Shown: in pieces, positions 1 to 18,522 of the stretch
Layout: each line of letters starts with the position of its first letter
How positions within the stretch are numbered: position 1 is the first letter of the stretch
NCBI GenBank assembly: GCA_003117195.1
Contig: BDSI01000047.1
Coordinates: 124,001-188,000 of the forward strand
Length of the DNA: 64,000 nt
Direction of reading: 5' to 3'
Origin: Eudorina sp. 2006-703-Eu-15
Lineage: Eukaryota > Chlorophyta > Chlorophyceae > Chlamydomonadales > Volvocaceae
Position numbers and translations under genes: made by a program
The notes under the pieces: model-generated
Database searches by the model: none
Told to the model about the DNA's origin: nothing
Seen by the model: only the letters and a program-made list of their open reading frames with translations

Positions 1-87
1 ATTGTGGCTTGTTGCTAAGCTGGTTGGAAGTTGTGCAAGATGGATGTCATGTACGCCTTGCCATATAAACCTGTTGGCAACTTGCAG

Positions 88-6842
<6,755 letters not shown>

Positions 6843-9315
6843 GAAGCCGTGAAGGGGTGTGGCATATTGGGCTGGTGAGGCTGTGGGCGGGGTAACGGGG
6901 CCTACTGTTTGATTATGGGCGAGGTGCGGTGTGCACATGGGCGTGATCCTTTGAAAGAAAGTCCTGCGCGCTTGGAGGGTTTACTCGAGGAGGTGGTGGC
7001 CGTTTCCCGGCATATTCGAAAACAGTTCTCAAACTGGCAGCATTCTGCCGTCTTGTGTTTTTGTATTCGTCGTTTGGGGTGGGGAGGGCCGCCTGTGTGG
7101 ATGGCTGCCGCGGGGTGTCGGTCGCGGCCCGGACGTAGGGTGAGCGGGGCTGATGGAATGGAAAGCGGTGGAATGGTCAGGTCATGCAGGGGGAACGCAG
7201 GTTTCGCCTGGGCCGGGGGTGTGCCCGAGCGGGAGGAGTACCGAAGGGCGGCGCCCTCCAGATGGAGCTGCCGTCCCGCGCTGTGCCTGTGTACGACAAC
7301 GCCGCCGAGGAACGACGGGTTGCCGTGCCATTTGCTGCTGTTATGTCTTTTGAACCTCGCTGCCGGAGCTGCAGAATGCCCCGTTTCTGCTGAATGCGAG
7401 TGTTTGGTTCGTACGCGGTGTCTCGCCGCACTCGTTGGTGTGCGCCTTCAGCCACCTGTCGCAAGTATCGTGAGGACTTTCTGAGTCAGTGCGCAGTCTG
7501 AGGACTGGCGCTTCACCCTGGTGCCCCTGAAATGGGTCTCCATGCGTAAGCACGCAGCCATGTTGCGGGCTGCGCCGTAGTTTCGCGCCGGTGCGGTGTC
7601 ACGCACTGAGCCGTCGTGGCGGTAAGACGTGATCTGCAAACGTCTGACAAAGGCGCCTTGGGGCTTTGAATCAAGGCGTTTGTTTCGTGACACGGCGAGC
7701 CGAGGTTTTCTGTGCGCGCTGGACTGGACGGTCTCGCGCATGTCACCTGGTGTCGCGGTTTCTTGTATTTGGGTTTTCCGGAGGTCTTTTTTACACTTTC
7801 ATGCACCTCGCCAAGGAGCTATCGGACAGCAGCGGATAGACCGAGAGAATGTTGCATTTCGCAAGGACCTGCGGGCCGAGATGGTTGCCGTTCGCTGCGA
7901 TTCTTACCGGCTGCTTTTGGAGCTAGCAGGGCAGGGTGCAAAGGCGAGAGTGTGTGTGGAGGGGAGGGTGGAGCACACACGGCTGGAGGCCCCGCTCCCT
8001 TCGGCGGGAATTTCGCAGGGGCCGGGCCTTTGCTCTTGAGCAACTGGTGATACGATTGGCTGTTGCATGAAAGCATCTATGCCTGGTTTGCATGAGGCCG
8101 CGGCTTTCTTCAAACTGGGCGTGGCGTGGCCACTGCCTCCTTGCGATCGTCCCTGCTCGCCTACCTGCCTGCCCTTTCGTGACCTGCCTCTGTGCCTGAG
8201 CTCGTTGCTGCTGGTATGAAAGACTGGCATCTGCTGGCATCTGTGCACGTGGACCTCGCCGGTTGCCCTTTCCGCTTGTCGTCTGGGAACGTGAGATGTA
8301 CACTGGGCGTGTTTGTCCGATGTATCGCTTTGTGTGGCAAAACTGGGCCAGCGTGTGTGTGCATGTGAATGCGAGTCTGTTAGTATTCTCGCGGTGTATT
8401 TACCCGCCCCAACGATTCTGAATGCGCGTGTGTGCGTATGCGCGAGTGACCACCTGTGTCCGCACGGGCAAGCACTTCAAATGCCGCGCCCGACGCTGCC
8501 ATGCCGCCCTCGGCAAAAGAAGGATGGGAAAACAGAAATGGCCGCGATGCAGGTGCGGCCGGGGGTGGCAAGGCTGTGGTTATGAGGAACAGGTTAGGTG
8601 AGGGCCTGCTTGTCTGCGCGCGGTGGGAGATCATGCCCGCTGGATTACCGGGCCCAGGCTAGCCACGGATGGGTTATCAAAGGAGACGCGGCGGCAGCGT
8701 TCTGTTTCGGTTCTTGCTGGCGGGCTAAGAAAACTTGGATGCGGATTCACGCACAGTCGCAAACCCGTTCTCCTTGAGATCCTTGACGGTGATCTCTTCG
8801 GCTCTGAAATTATGCTTGAACATTCTACGTACGGGGTCTTTGGAACCCAGGGGTGTTTTTATGACTTTTGGTTTCGGCGTCGCAGAAGGTGCGATCAAGT
8901 TGCAGCCCGTCGTCGCACGGGTTCGGAGCGGAGCCTCATTTACAAGCTTTCAGTCACAGCTACAGCTCATACTCGTACTTTTGCGCCCGTCCAATTATCT
9001 TTCTCATTCCTTCACCTTCTGTAAAAATAACCAGAGTCAGTTGGAATTCTAAGTGAATGCAAGACGATTAAGCTATGCGCGCCACATTCCGTGTCATTTC
9101 GCAAAGCGCACGTGGGAAAGAACATTATCTCCCAAGGAACAATTTTGCGTTTGATTGCCCAGTTTACACAAGTTGCGGATTGTAAGGATTGAACTACAAG
9201 CATGAATTGTCAGTGAAGCCCGGCCGCCGTCATTAACTGTTTATTGTGCAGAACCTATAGGAAATATTGACTGTCGCCTATGTGAAAACATCGTGGGTTT
9301 TATGAAACGATTAGG
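6843..9315 (+). other. Probable long 3' UTR and spacer downstream of the kinase
   Basis: No convincing coding exon is seen on either strand. The plus strand is G/T-rich, like volvocine 3' UTRs, and a TGTAA poly(A) signal lies at 9020-9024. This would give a 3' UTR of about 2.2 kb. From 9025 to 9315 the sequence is AT-richer with nothing recognised. Confidence 0.45.
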
Positions 9316-9879
9316 TTGTTCACGGGAGGTACCTCGTTGCGGTTGACTGCTCAGCCGTATGTGTTGCCCAAGCTACCTGATGTGGCCACATACCTGGGGT
9401 CGTCCACGCTTTCTCAGTTTGGGGCAGCTGTCGATTACCCTGCACGTGCCCTGCGACCGCGCAAGGGTACCCTGTTTTGGGGATCGTGCGTGCGCCAGGG
9501 TGCGCCCGACCACAGGCGGGCCGACCCAACTGCCGCCCCCACCAGCAACGGATTTGACACACGCGCACAAGCGTGGCAAGCCCTAGACCCCACCGCGCGA
9601 GCAGCCAGCTTGGGAGTAGACCCCACCCTCGGAGAAGCTTTCGAGCGGCAGATGCACGCCGCAGCGCGCAACCACGCGGATTTCCAGCCAGGCCTGCTGC
9701 GTGCGTGCGAGGGGGTGCGCTTCAAGTGGACAGGGGCGCCAGCACCGACGCGCCCCTCCCACCACTGCGCCGGAAGAAACGGAAGATAATCGTGCCAATG
9801 ATCAGCCAAGCCATCGAGGGAAGCGAAGAGCCTTGACCGGCGAGACACCACACGCAGTACAGTTCCGAACCACCGCAGC

Positions 9880-10790
9880 ACCGTGCCACATGCTGACTTC
9901 GTCATCCTGGAGATCAGCAAGTGCCTGCAGACGGGGGTCATCCGGGAGTGGCCAGCCGAGTGGGGAAGCCCCACAGTCATCAACGGGCTGCGGGTGGTAC
10001 AGGGTAAGAAGCTGCGCCTGTGCATGAACCCAATGTACCCGAACCTGTTTATGGAGATCCCACCGCTGAAGTACGAGTCGCTAGCAGACCTCCCTGGTTT
10101 CCTCCGCAAGGGCGATTTCATGTTCATGACGGACGACAAAAGCGGCTACGGGAATCTGCTGCTCCACCCGGACATGTACCGTTTCGCTGCGTTCGAGTGG
10201 CAGGGCAAGCTCTGGCTGGTAATGGCCTTCGGTTTCGCCCCCGCGTGCTGGGTCTATAGCACGCTCAAGCAGGAGCTCTTCCGCCCGCTGAGAGAGAAGG
10301 GGGTCGACTTCGTATACCTGATCGACGACTGCGCGGCGGCCGCACGAAGCCTGGCCGAGGCGTAGCACCTGTGCCGCGCGCTGGTACACCTGCTCACAGC
10401 GCTGGGCTTCACTTTGAGCCTGGAGAAGTGCCAGCTGCGCCCCACTCAAAGGATCCGCTTCCTGGGCCAAATCGTCAATACTCAGCGGGAGGCTTTCGAA
10501 GTACCGGCCGACAAAGTGCAGAGGCGACCGGGCAGCTGGAGGCGGCCGGACCGGATGCGGTCACAGCACTCGAGGTAGCCCGCGTGGCGGGGAGGATCAT
10601 GGCCATGAGCCTCACGGTGGCCACGGCCTCGCTGCACGCACGGGTAATGGGACCTGGGACGGGCCTTGGCAGGAGTGGCGGACTGGGACGAGGCCGTGGG
10701 AGACCCCGAGGCTTTCCTGGCCCGCGCTCGGCTATTTCTGAAGCTGTTCAGGACCAAGAACTGCAACACCTGGTGGCGGCGCGGGCCTGT
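9880..10790 (+). pseudogene. Decayed DIRS-like reverse transcriptase fragment
   Basis: The frame from 9883 reads as the palm of a DIRS/Ngaro-type reverse transcriptase. GVIREW...PTVINGLRVV is followed by a motif-A-like FMTDDKSGYG, a motif-B-like AFGFAPACWVYSTLK and the catalytic-type YLIDD. A stop at 10363-10365 interrupts the frame. The same frame then continues with LGFTLSLEKCQLRP and IRFLGQIVNT, the normal next block. After about 10500 homology continues in another frame (VAGRIMAMSLTVATASLHARVM), so there is at least one frameshift. No tyrosine recombinase or intact termini are visible. The upstream stretch 9316-9880 is open in broken frames and may belong to the same element. Volvox carries a DIRS-type element called Kangaroo; relationship to it is inference. 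Confidence 0.75.
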
Positions 10791-11526
10791 CGTGCACCGT
10801 TGTGGTTCGTGCCAATTGCGGGCCGGCCGTTAGCAGTTATGGGTAACGGTGGCGGGTTAGGTGCGAATGTGACCGTTGACCCGCGGGACGGTGATAACTG
10901 TACGGCGTATCTTAGGATCGGCCGCCGGCGACTATGTCAGAGCAACACGGAACGCAGTCCGTGTTGATCTCTATCACTGCATAGACGTACAGTCATTGTG
11001 ATAAGAGCTGCCATTTTGTAAGGAAGCTGGAGGAGACAAGCAATTGAGGCAGAAGTTAGGTGCTCGCAGCTAACGCAGCGAGTGGCAGTTGTCAGTCAGC
11101 TGATAACAGCAGGTGCAGGTGGGAGAAGTCAGCCTGTTTGCTGAGGTAAGAACCGCAGTGAGCTGGGCATCCGACGATGGTTTATAGCCAGGCGTCGTGA
11201 CTCGCCGACAGGGGCGGAGGTAAGTCGGTCAGCGAGCAAACTGATAGAGATGCCGGCGACATGCCTGAACCTCATTGGAGCCTGACAGGCCGGCGCTAGT
11301 GCTGAGAGTCGCAGGCGAAGCGTCGGAGCGGGCCAACCTTCACCGATCGACCTGAAACCTTGTGAATACGGTTATTTTACGTCGATAAGTCCATAGCCAA
11401 AGAATTGCTGCACACGCACGAGTCTCAGATTTGACGAAATCACTTCTGCGGGTCCTCCGGCCCTGCCCTACGACTCTGCGCGACGCACCACCTTATTCAG
11501 GTTGGCCTTGTCCCGTGCCACCCAGC
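10791..11526. other. Intergenic, nothing recognised
   Basis: No long open frame, RNA gene or clear repeat is seen. It may contain further decayed retroelement sequence. Confidence 0.4.
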
Positions 11527-11890
11527 ATTGAAGGGCGGGGTAGGGCGGGTCGGCGAAGGGCGGGGCGGGGCAGGGCGGGGCCTTTTAGGGCGGGGCGGGG
11601 CGGGGCAGGGCCTTTACGGGCGGGGCGGGGCAGGGCGGGGTGTTGATGAACAAGACAGGGCAGGGCGGGGCGTTGAAGGGCGGGGAGGGGCGGGGCGGGG
11701 CGTTGAAGGGCGGAGCGGGACAGGGTGGGGCATTGAAAGGCGGGGCGCGCAGGGCAGGCAGTGGGGGGCGGGGCGGGGCAGGGCGGGGCAGGGCGGGGCC
11801 TTGAAGGGCGGGGAGGGGCGGGGACGTTGAAGGGCGCGGCGGGGCTGGGCGGGGCGTGGTGGGGCAGGGCAATGCAGGGCGGTGCAAGAG
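11527..11890. repeat. G-rich minisatellite (GGGGCGGGGCAGGGC family)
   Basis: About 360 bp of imperfect tandem units built from GGGCGGGGC and GGGGCAGGGC, punctuated by TTGAAGGGC, TTTACGGGC or TTGATGAAC. The plus strand has very many runs of three or four G at short spacing, so it could form G-quadruplexes. The open frames across it are artefacts of composition. Confidence 0.9.
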
Positions 11891-12545
11891 TTGGTCGCGA
11901 GTGTCGAGGATCCAGCCTCCATGTCATTTATTCCAGTAAGTAATGGGTGTCGCTGGGCAACCGGAAACCTTACATGGTTGCGACCCGCCCGCGAAGTTTT
12001 ATGCAACCCTCCTGGCCTGGAACATTCGACATGAACAAGCAAATAAAGAACAAGTGTTAGACTGATTTTCTGTACAGCGACGTCTACAGTTGAAGCTACG
12101 CCAGTAAAAGTTCTCCTGCAAGTGCGCGCAAACATTAATACGCTTCAGTGCCGCTAACTCATTACAAAGATGTTTTCAGTGCAAGCCTACTTGCATTCTG
12201 CACTAAGATATTTAGGACGGGCGCAAAAGTACGAGTTGCACGGCGGACTCACTTTGAACCCAGGGTCAACGGTCCTCATGGCCAACCGTGATTGATTGAG
12301 GGAGGGAGGCCACAGTTAACACTCCGTACGATAAAGCTGCTGGTCGGGCTGCGACAACCGTCTGCGCGTACGGCGAGCGAGCAGCTTAAACCGTTTACAT
12401 GTAACAACCAATCAACTAACCAACCAACCGTTTACTCTGTTATCTATGGGGGTGAGACCCCTCGAGACCCCCGTCCGGGACCCCTACACTACGGCCAATA
12501 ATTAACTCTATGAAAAGCTTATGTTTACTTGTATTAGAATGGCCC

Positions 12546-12823
12546 AACTGAGACGTGCAGTTCATGGAGCTGGCCAATTTTGTCCATCGTCGCTCCGACC
12601 CTGATGAAGAGTCAACGTCAACGCCGAGCTTACAGAGCTGGAGAAACAAATATCTGACGTTCTTCTTAATTGTTTAGGAATGCCCAATGCCATAACTTTC
12701 AGGCGCGACAAACTCGAGGAGGCAAATGATGACTCGACTATCTCGCCGCAAAACATTGAACCAAGCCTTAGCCCATCCCAGAAGCCTCTGTCAACAACGC
12801 AGAATGACAGACTTTACGTGTAA
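12546..12823 (+). pseudogene. Unknown coding-like remnant with one apparent frameshift
   Basis: A frame beginning MELANFVHRRSDPDEES at about 12564 gives way to a second frame, 12608-12820 (stop at 12821), reading ELTELEKQISDVLLNCL and then RRDKLEEANDDS. Both look like real protein composition (acidic, helical) and are lower in GC than the surroundings. A single frameshift near 12610-12620 would join them. The family is not recognised; a transposon-derived fragment is the simplest guess. The stretch may also lie within the 3' UTR of the minus-strand gene to its right, whose nearest minus-strand TGTAA is at 12395-12399. Confidence 0.3.
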
Positions 12824-13122
12824 TCGAATGAAAGACACCACTCGAAATCTCAATCTCCATGGGCGTGATCTCGATGGGCGTGATGTGGAGCTCTGGAAAC
12901 ACCTCATTTAAAGGCTTAAGCCAGCGTACACTATGTGGCCCCGTGCAACCGGACTTCACTGAACCATACACCCTGTGTCTTTGAGCCGACCCATGGGGCA
13001 GATAGGCCTCCCCTTCTCCCGCCCGTCCCCAGCTTGCGTGACATCCAGGGTGTTGTGGAACGGACGTTCTACACCCACCAACCCATACAGCCGCACGCAC
13101 GCAACCGCTACACGGTCAGCAG

Positions 13123-16100
13123 CTACACAGGCAGTAGCCGCTTGTAGATGTAAGCGGTAAAGTGGCTGCCGCCCGACATGGCGACACCTGTGCATACTGC
13201 AACCAGTTCCAGGTCGCGGAAGCCAGCCGCTGCCATTTCCGTCCCCATGTTGGTTCTACCGCGCTGCACGATGGCGAGGCCCTGTACGCACATGGAGTGT
13301 GGTTCAGATGGACGCAGAGCGCAAGACCAAGTATAAGGCATGTGTGCAACACGAACCTTGAGTTGCCTGCTTGCGTTCACCCTGGCCGCGAGCTCCTTGC
13401 GGTCGCCAGGGTTCCAACCCTCCCAGAAGGTGTAAAGGTGCGTTGTGCCATCCAGGCAATCGAGCGGCATCTGAGCAACCGATGCGTGCTGTATAACCGG
13501 CCACTTGGAAGCCACATAGTCAGCGGCATCTTCCCCTGCGGGATTCAAGTACACCTGTCAGGAATCGCCACGCTTGCAGCTATGTGCGGCCCCCCTCCTT
13601 ACCATGACTTTCCAAGAAGGAAGAGTATAAAACCTGGCGGTATATCCCCATGGCATCGTAGGTCCTGCCAGCATCCAGCTCGAAGCCCCAGGCGTACTGC
13701 AAGCCAAGCAGAGCGGCGTGTACCAGCGCCCTCCCGAGGCCCGCGCCGGGGTCCACTAAAACACTGACCGAGCACATGCCAGTGAGAAGGATAAGAAGCG
13801 CGAAGACGATGGAGGTACCCTTGTTGGTCAGCGTGCCGTATAGGCCGTCCCCTCCATTGTTACCGCCGCCCGCCAGGTTCTGGATGTGTGGTAAGCAAGG
13901 GGTAAACTCACATCGGTTTTCACCTGTTGTGTGCTCGCAAGCGGCGGGGGTTCCCTTAGCATACCTCCGCAGATGTCCATTTCATGTGTGCGGCTGCGAC
14001 GGCCTTGGCGGTTGGTTGGATTTCAACGGGCGCGGCCGTTTCTGCAAAGTGCAACTACACTTCATCAGTGCCAGGGCAATACCAATAGTCAAAAAGCAAC
14101 GCTCACCCCCCATCCGCTGGTAGGCCGCAGCAATGAGCATATCCGCCGTCTTCCCGCTGGCAGGGAGCCGTACAACACCGCTGGGATCACGAAGCCTGCT
14201 GAGCACGTCCACATCGCCCTAGGGATGCGGTGTCAGCCGTCATCAGTTGTGTGACGAAGGGGGGAAGCGGGACATAGTTGATTTTCGATTGGGGCAACGG
14301 GATTAGGTTATGGCGGGCCGGCTAGCCCTTTCCAATCGGCTATGGCCCGCAATGGGGTAATACTGCTGCTATACTGGTGCTATACACGTTCCCAAACCCT
14401 ACCTACCCTGCCCCTTTCATCGCAGCAGCCAGGCACACGAATGGCGGTGTGCAAGCACATGAACCTGCTACACTGCCGCCATACTGCACGTTCCCAGGTC
14501 GCAATGCCGTACCTGCACGTTCGTGCGCGCTTCGCTCGCCTGGCCGCTGACGATGCCGTTCATGTGGGCGACCTGCACGCCACCGCCGCCCGAGGGCCAG
14601 TCACCGCCGCCGCCGTTGGGGCCCACAACCACCGGCGGGGTAGCCCCGGCCTCCTAACGCGTCAGGTGATTGGCGGAGGGGGAAGGCGGGGAAGGGTTGT
14701 GTTCCGATTGGCTTTGGCCCATGCACATGAACCTGCTACACTGCCGCCATACTGCACGTTCCCAGGTCGCAATGCCGTACCTGCACGTTCGTGCGCGCTT
14801 CGCTCGCCTGGCCGCTGACGATGCCGTTCATGTGGGCGACCTGCACGCCACCGCCGCCCGAGGGCCAGTCACCGCCGCCGCCGTTGGGGCCCACAACCAC
14901 CGGCGGGGTAGCCCCGGCCTCCTAACGCGTCAGGTGATTGGCGGAGGGGGAAGGCGGGGAAGGGTTGTGTTCCGATTGGCTTTGGCCCATGCACATGAAC
15001 CCTGCTACACTGCCGCCATACTGCACGTTCCCAGGTCGCAATGCCGTACCTGCACGTCCGTGCGCGCTTCGCTCGCCTGGTCGCTGACGATGCCGTTCAT
15101 GTGGGCGACCTGCACGCCACCGCCGCCCGAGGGCCAGTCACCGCCGCCGCCGTTGGGGCCCACAACCACCGGCGGGGTAGCCCCGGCCTCCTAACGCGTC
15201 AGGTGATTGGCGGAGGGGGAAGGCGGGGAAGGGTTGTGTTCCGATTGGCTTTGGCCCATGCGCATGAACCCTGCTATACTGCCGCCATACTGCACGTTTC
15301 CCAGGTCGCAATGCCGTACCTGCACGTCCGTGCGCGCTTCGCTCGCCTGGTCGCTGACGATGCCGTTCATGCCTGAACAACCCATGCCTGAACAAAAGAC
15401 GTCTCCGCCGACCAAGACCAACTCCCAGAACCCAATGAAATCCGTCAGCGTACCCGCAACCAGGGCGCTGCGCCGCGCTGTAGTGGACGTTTGGAGGAGG
15501 CTGCAGGGGGTTGCGGCCTTGAAGGTCCCCCGGACACATTGGTTGCCCGACACCCAAATTTGGATGTTCGGGTGGTGGATGGTCGGGTAGAGTGTGGGGC
15601 TTCCGCCCTCGGTGGAGGACACTGAATAGCTCAAGTGCGTGGCCTTTCTCCTGTGTATGTTACGCTCGGTGCGGCTGTCTAGGGTTTGCCCCTGTGGAGA
15701 GATGTTGTAGGTCTATTTGGTGTGGTAGCACGCAGCATTGCCGTGACCGGTGGCCCATTTCCTCAACACTCCTTGGGTTCGGGACCTCAGTCCTTACGCG
15801 CACGGTGCAAAATGGTTTTGTTTGCAACCGCCCGCATAGTGTTTGGCAACAACTGGACGGATTGCCGCTTGCCCCCAACCCCACCGGACGACAGTTTGGG
15901 GCCTGCACTCTCAGAAACGGTTAGGCACTATCCCTGCGCCATCTCCCTTCTAACCCCTAGTCTCCGATCACCCTTCTGAAAGGACGGAGGCCCTACACGC
16001 CAAGCACGCTTCCATGAACCACGATGTCAGGTGCCGACGCCCCCTGTACCTCAGCCACGGCGCGTAGCATTCAAGGGAACCCCAGGAGCTTCCCCCGAAA

Positions 16101-16566
16101 CAACGTCCCTCACAAGGATACCGAAGAAAACACGAGTGTACACCCGCACGACACACACACACACACACGAGCTCCCGTCATGCCATCCACGGGCCGCCAC
16201 TCAAAGAGAAATGAACCAGTGGACAACTCTAAGTTCAGCTGCTAGCCCCCACAGCCGACACCCATAAACCAAACAGCACCTCACGAGCACCGCGGCTTGC
16301 ACGAGAACATGCAGAAGGTTTGCCCGAGCTTCTACTCTTGGGAAACCGTTTGCAGCTACGAATGAATGTGACAAATTATAGTCTGAGCCCTTCCTGGCGC
16401 TCAAGGTGGTCTCCTTCAGAAGCGCGCCAAGGATTGACTTGTCAAAACCCGCAGAGCTTAAGTACGCAGCTTCATAAGGTGTAAGGTTATGGATTGGACA
16501 ACCTACGCGACACAAACCGTCTCCGTCAAGGCCACCGAGATAGCGGCAGTCGGTCTTACTGCTCAT
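13123..16566 (-). CDS. Class-I SAM-dependent methyltransferase-like protein with tandemly duplicated exon
   Basis: Phase-consistent minus-strand exons, in transcript order: 15621-15454, 15387-15320, 15190-15050, 14921-14781, 14653-14513, 14218-14107, 14041-13965, 13879-13603, 13535-13357, 13281-13123 (486 codons plus stop). A possible first exon starts with the ATG at 16566-16564; linking it through a weak donor at 16346 (exon 16566-16347) gives about 560 residues, but this junction is uncertain. The catalytic part lies in the 13879 and 13535 exons: motif I VLVDPGAGLGRALVHAAL (D-x-G-x-G-x-G pattern), the acidic strand-2 end WGFELD, a later YTFWEGW block and the C-terminal GGSHFTAYIYKR. This resembles DOT1-like/generic Rossmann methyltransferases; the substrate is unknown. 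The N-terminal half contains three full and one partial copy of a Gly-rich 47-residue exon. Confidence 0.6.
14445..15387 (-). repeat. 268-270-bp tandem repeat: duplicated exon plus intron
   Basis: Unit starts recur at 14459, 14727, 14995 and 15264; the fourth copy breaks off at about 15370. Each full unit holds a 141-bp minus-strand exon (14513-14653, 14781-14921, 15050-15190) preceded by a TAG acceptor and followed by a CAG|GTACGG donor, plus about 128 bp of intron. The exon has 47 codons and phase 0 at both ends, so copies add in frame. Copies 3 and 4 share two substitutions (G to D and N to D), so they are the closest pair. Confidence 0.85.
16146..16168. repeat. (CA)n microsatellite
   Basis: A pure CA run of about ten repeats. 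Confidence 0.9.
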
Positions 16567-16918
16567 TTTTAACGCAAAGCATTTTAAACAGTCGGTAAAA
16601 AATAGCTCTTTTTATTAAGCAAATTGCGGTTGAAAACTGTGAAAATTTTTGGGCCCGTTTCTATGGTATCAGGCCTGAGACTCCTTCCGAGCCTGATGCT
16701 CGTCCGCGTAGGGGTCTCAGTGACCCGTACATCAGGGTACGACAGGGTCTCACCCCTTTACGTATGTTACTGTTATCCTTGGAAAAGCGAGTAATTGGCA
16801 CAAACTTAACCCGTCTATTCCAGTTAGCAGTGGCATTACAACTATAACACCGTCTTCGTTTTTTGCTGAACACCGATTTCCAACCTGTAGACTGCTAGAT
16901 ACAAGTGCTGAGCTTAGA

Positions 16919-17171
16919 AATGGCCTCTGGCGATGAATGTATGATGATGAAAGCGGCGAGGAGGGTTTACGCGCTTCAGCAGCCTGACGACTGGAAGGTG
17001 ACGGCGTTGAGAGCATTAAGGAAATCGACGGAGTGTCAGCAGTATTATGTGTGTATAGCTGTTGACGAGGAGGAAGTGGTTGGCTTCGTCAACGCGCTCA
17101 TCCGGCTTACAGGCAAGAATTCTAGAGTGGAACCCACGACTTCCTTTAACATTCAGTATCATTCAATATAA
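16919..17171 (+). CDS. Hypothetical 83-residue ORF, possibly a GNAT-like exon
   Basis: The ATG at 16919 opens MASGDECMMMKAARRVYAL, then PDDWKVTALRALRKS and YYVCIAVDEEEVVGFVNAL. The last block resembles the beta2-beta3 hairpin of GNAT acetyltransferases (a variable-acidic turn, then VVGFV), but this is a short motif match only. The frame ends at 17171. A CAG|GCAAGA at about 17112 could be a GC donor, making this a first exon whose remainder is lost or lies in the AT-rich stretch to the right. It sits in a lower-GC island between two minisatellites. Function unknown. Confidence 0.3.
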
Positions 17172-17687
17172 GTTTCATTTTTGTCGGATATAGGTTTACA
17201 TAGGTGCATTTTACATTTTACAAAGAGCATGACATTGAATTGCGAAGCAATAAAGACATGGTATGTCTGCTCTGTACGTATTATGATGTATTGTTTTCAG
17301 TGGGGTTGTGGCCTCTGCTTGTGGCCATAGGTTATGTGAAATTTGCTGCATTCATACAATTTCTTATTTCGCCTCTTTTATTTCGCCTCTTTTATGTTTG
17401 GTTTAGAGACGTCTAGGCCTGTTTCTTATCTTGCTGTTCTCGTGCGTCGAAGTGGGCACTCGCTCACGAGTCCGCTGGCGGATGTTTGTCCAGGTGTTGG
17501 GACGGGCCTGGAGCTTGAGCCACATACAAGTGAGTCAGAACATCATATCAGGGTTTCTCTTAGGCTACCCTGTCTCCTAGAATCGCTAGGCACGGCCTGG
17601 TTTGAGCTTTTCCTCTGTTCACCTCACTCCAGTGCCTTCCAGGTGACTGCTGCACTTGAACATTGGGAGAGCAATATGTGAGGCTGC
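17172..17687. other. AT-rich spacer, nothing recognised
   Basis: Markedly lower GC than the coding regions. No gene or repeat could be supported. Confidence 0.35.
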
Positions 17688-17970
17688 CCCTACGCCCCCT
17701 TCCACCCCTATTGCCTCAACCACCTCTTCCGCCCCTATCACCCCTACCACTCCTACCACCCCTACCGCCTCTACGCCCCCTACCACCCCTACCGCCCCTA
17801 TCATCTCTACTGCCCGTACTGTCCCTTTGCCCCTACACGCACCCCTACCGCCCCTACTGTCCCTACCGCCCCCGCCTACCACCCTTATCACCCCTACCAC
17901 CCCCGCCTTCCACCCCTACCACCTACCGCCCATATATATGGCCCCTGTTTACCACTTCTACTGCCCCTAA
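17688..17970. repeat. C-rich minisatellite, CCCCTACCR units
   Basis: About 280 bp of degenerate 9-bp units (CCCCTACCA, CCCCTACCG, CCCCTATCA and similar). It is strand-asymmetric, all pyrimidine-rich on plus. The core differs from algal telomere repeats (TTTTAGGG). Confidence 0.85.
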
Positions 17971-18522
17971 TTCAGGGCTTCTTTATTATTTTGGTGTCAT
18001 GGGTTGTACACATTTACTGCAGTGAAGTGCTGGAGCATGCACATTAGTGACCGCTTTGCAAAGCCAGTATTCATTATGCCTTGCAATAGGCCTACCACTG
18101 ATCTATGGCCCCCTACGTACTGGTATGGCCCTATCCATGTGACCCTATCCATCCCTATTGTGAGGTTTTCCTAACGTGTTTAAATATTTCCATGACCCGC
18201 AGACACAGCTCTGCAGCTATTTCGTGACTTGGTCGCCACGCTTCAAAACTTTTATCCTTTTCAAAGCAACCAAAGTTAGGATTAGGATCCACATACTCAG
18301 GTGAGAAGCGGCTGGTGTTCAGTTGTCCATAGTATCCATAGGTGGTCAAGCTTGTTGTGACAGTTGGCATTTGTCAACGGGCTCGTCAACACGCTTTTGA
18401 TGCTGCATTATGCTCACAGTACTGTACTCATTCCTGTCTCTGTAGTTGAACTATAACATCACACGGGCTTGGTCAACACCAGTACCTACCACTCGGCAAC
18501 TACGGCTTCTGGTGGTCCTTGA

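Noticed and set aside
10371..10967. Independent 198-codon gene
   Set aside because: It is the continuation of the decayed reverse transcriptase in a shifted frame.
17688..17970. Interstitial telomere repeat
   Set aside because: The unit is a degenerate CCCCTACCR 9-mer, not CCCTAAAA, the complement of algal TTTTAGGG.
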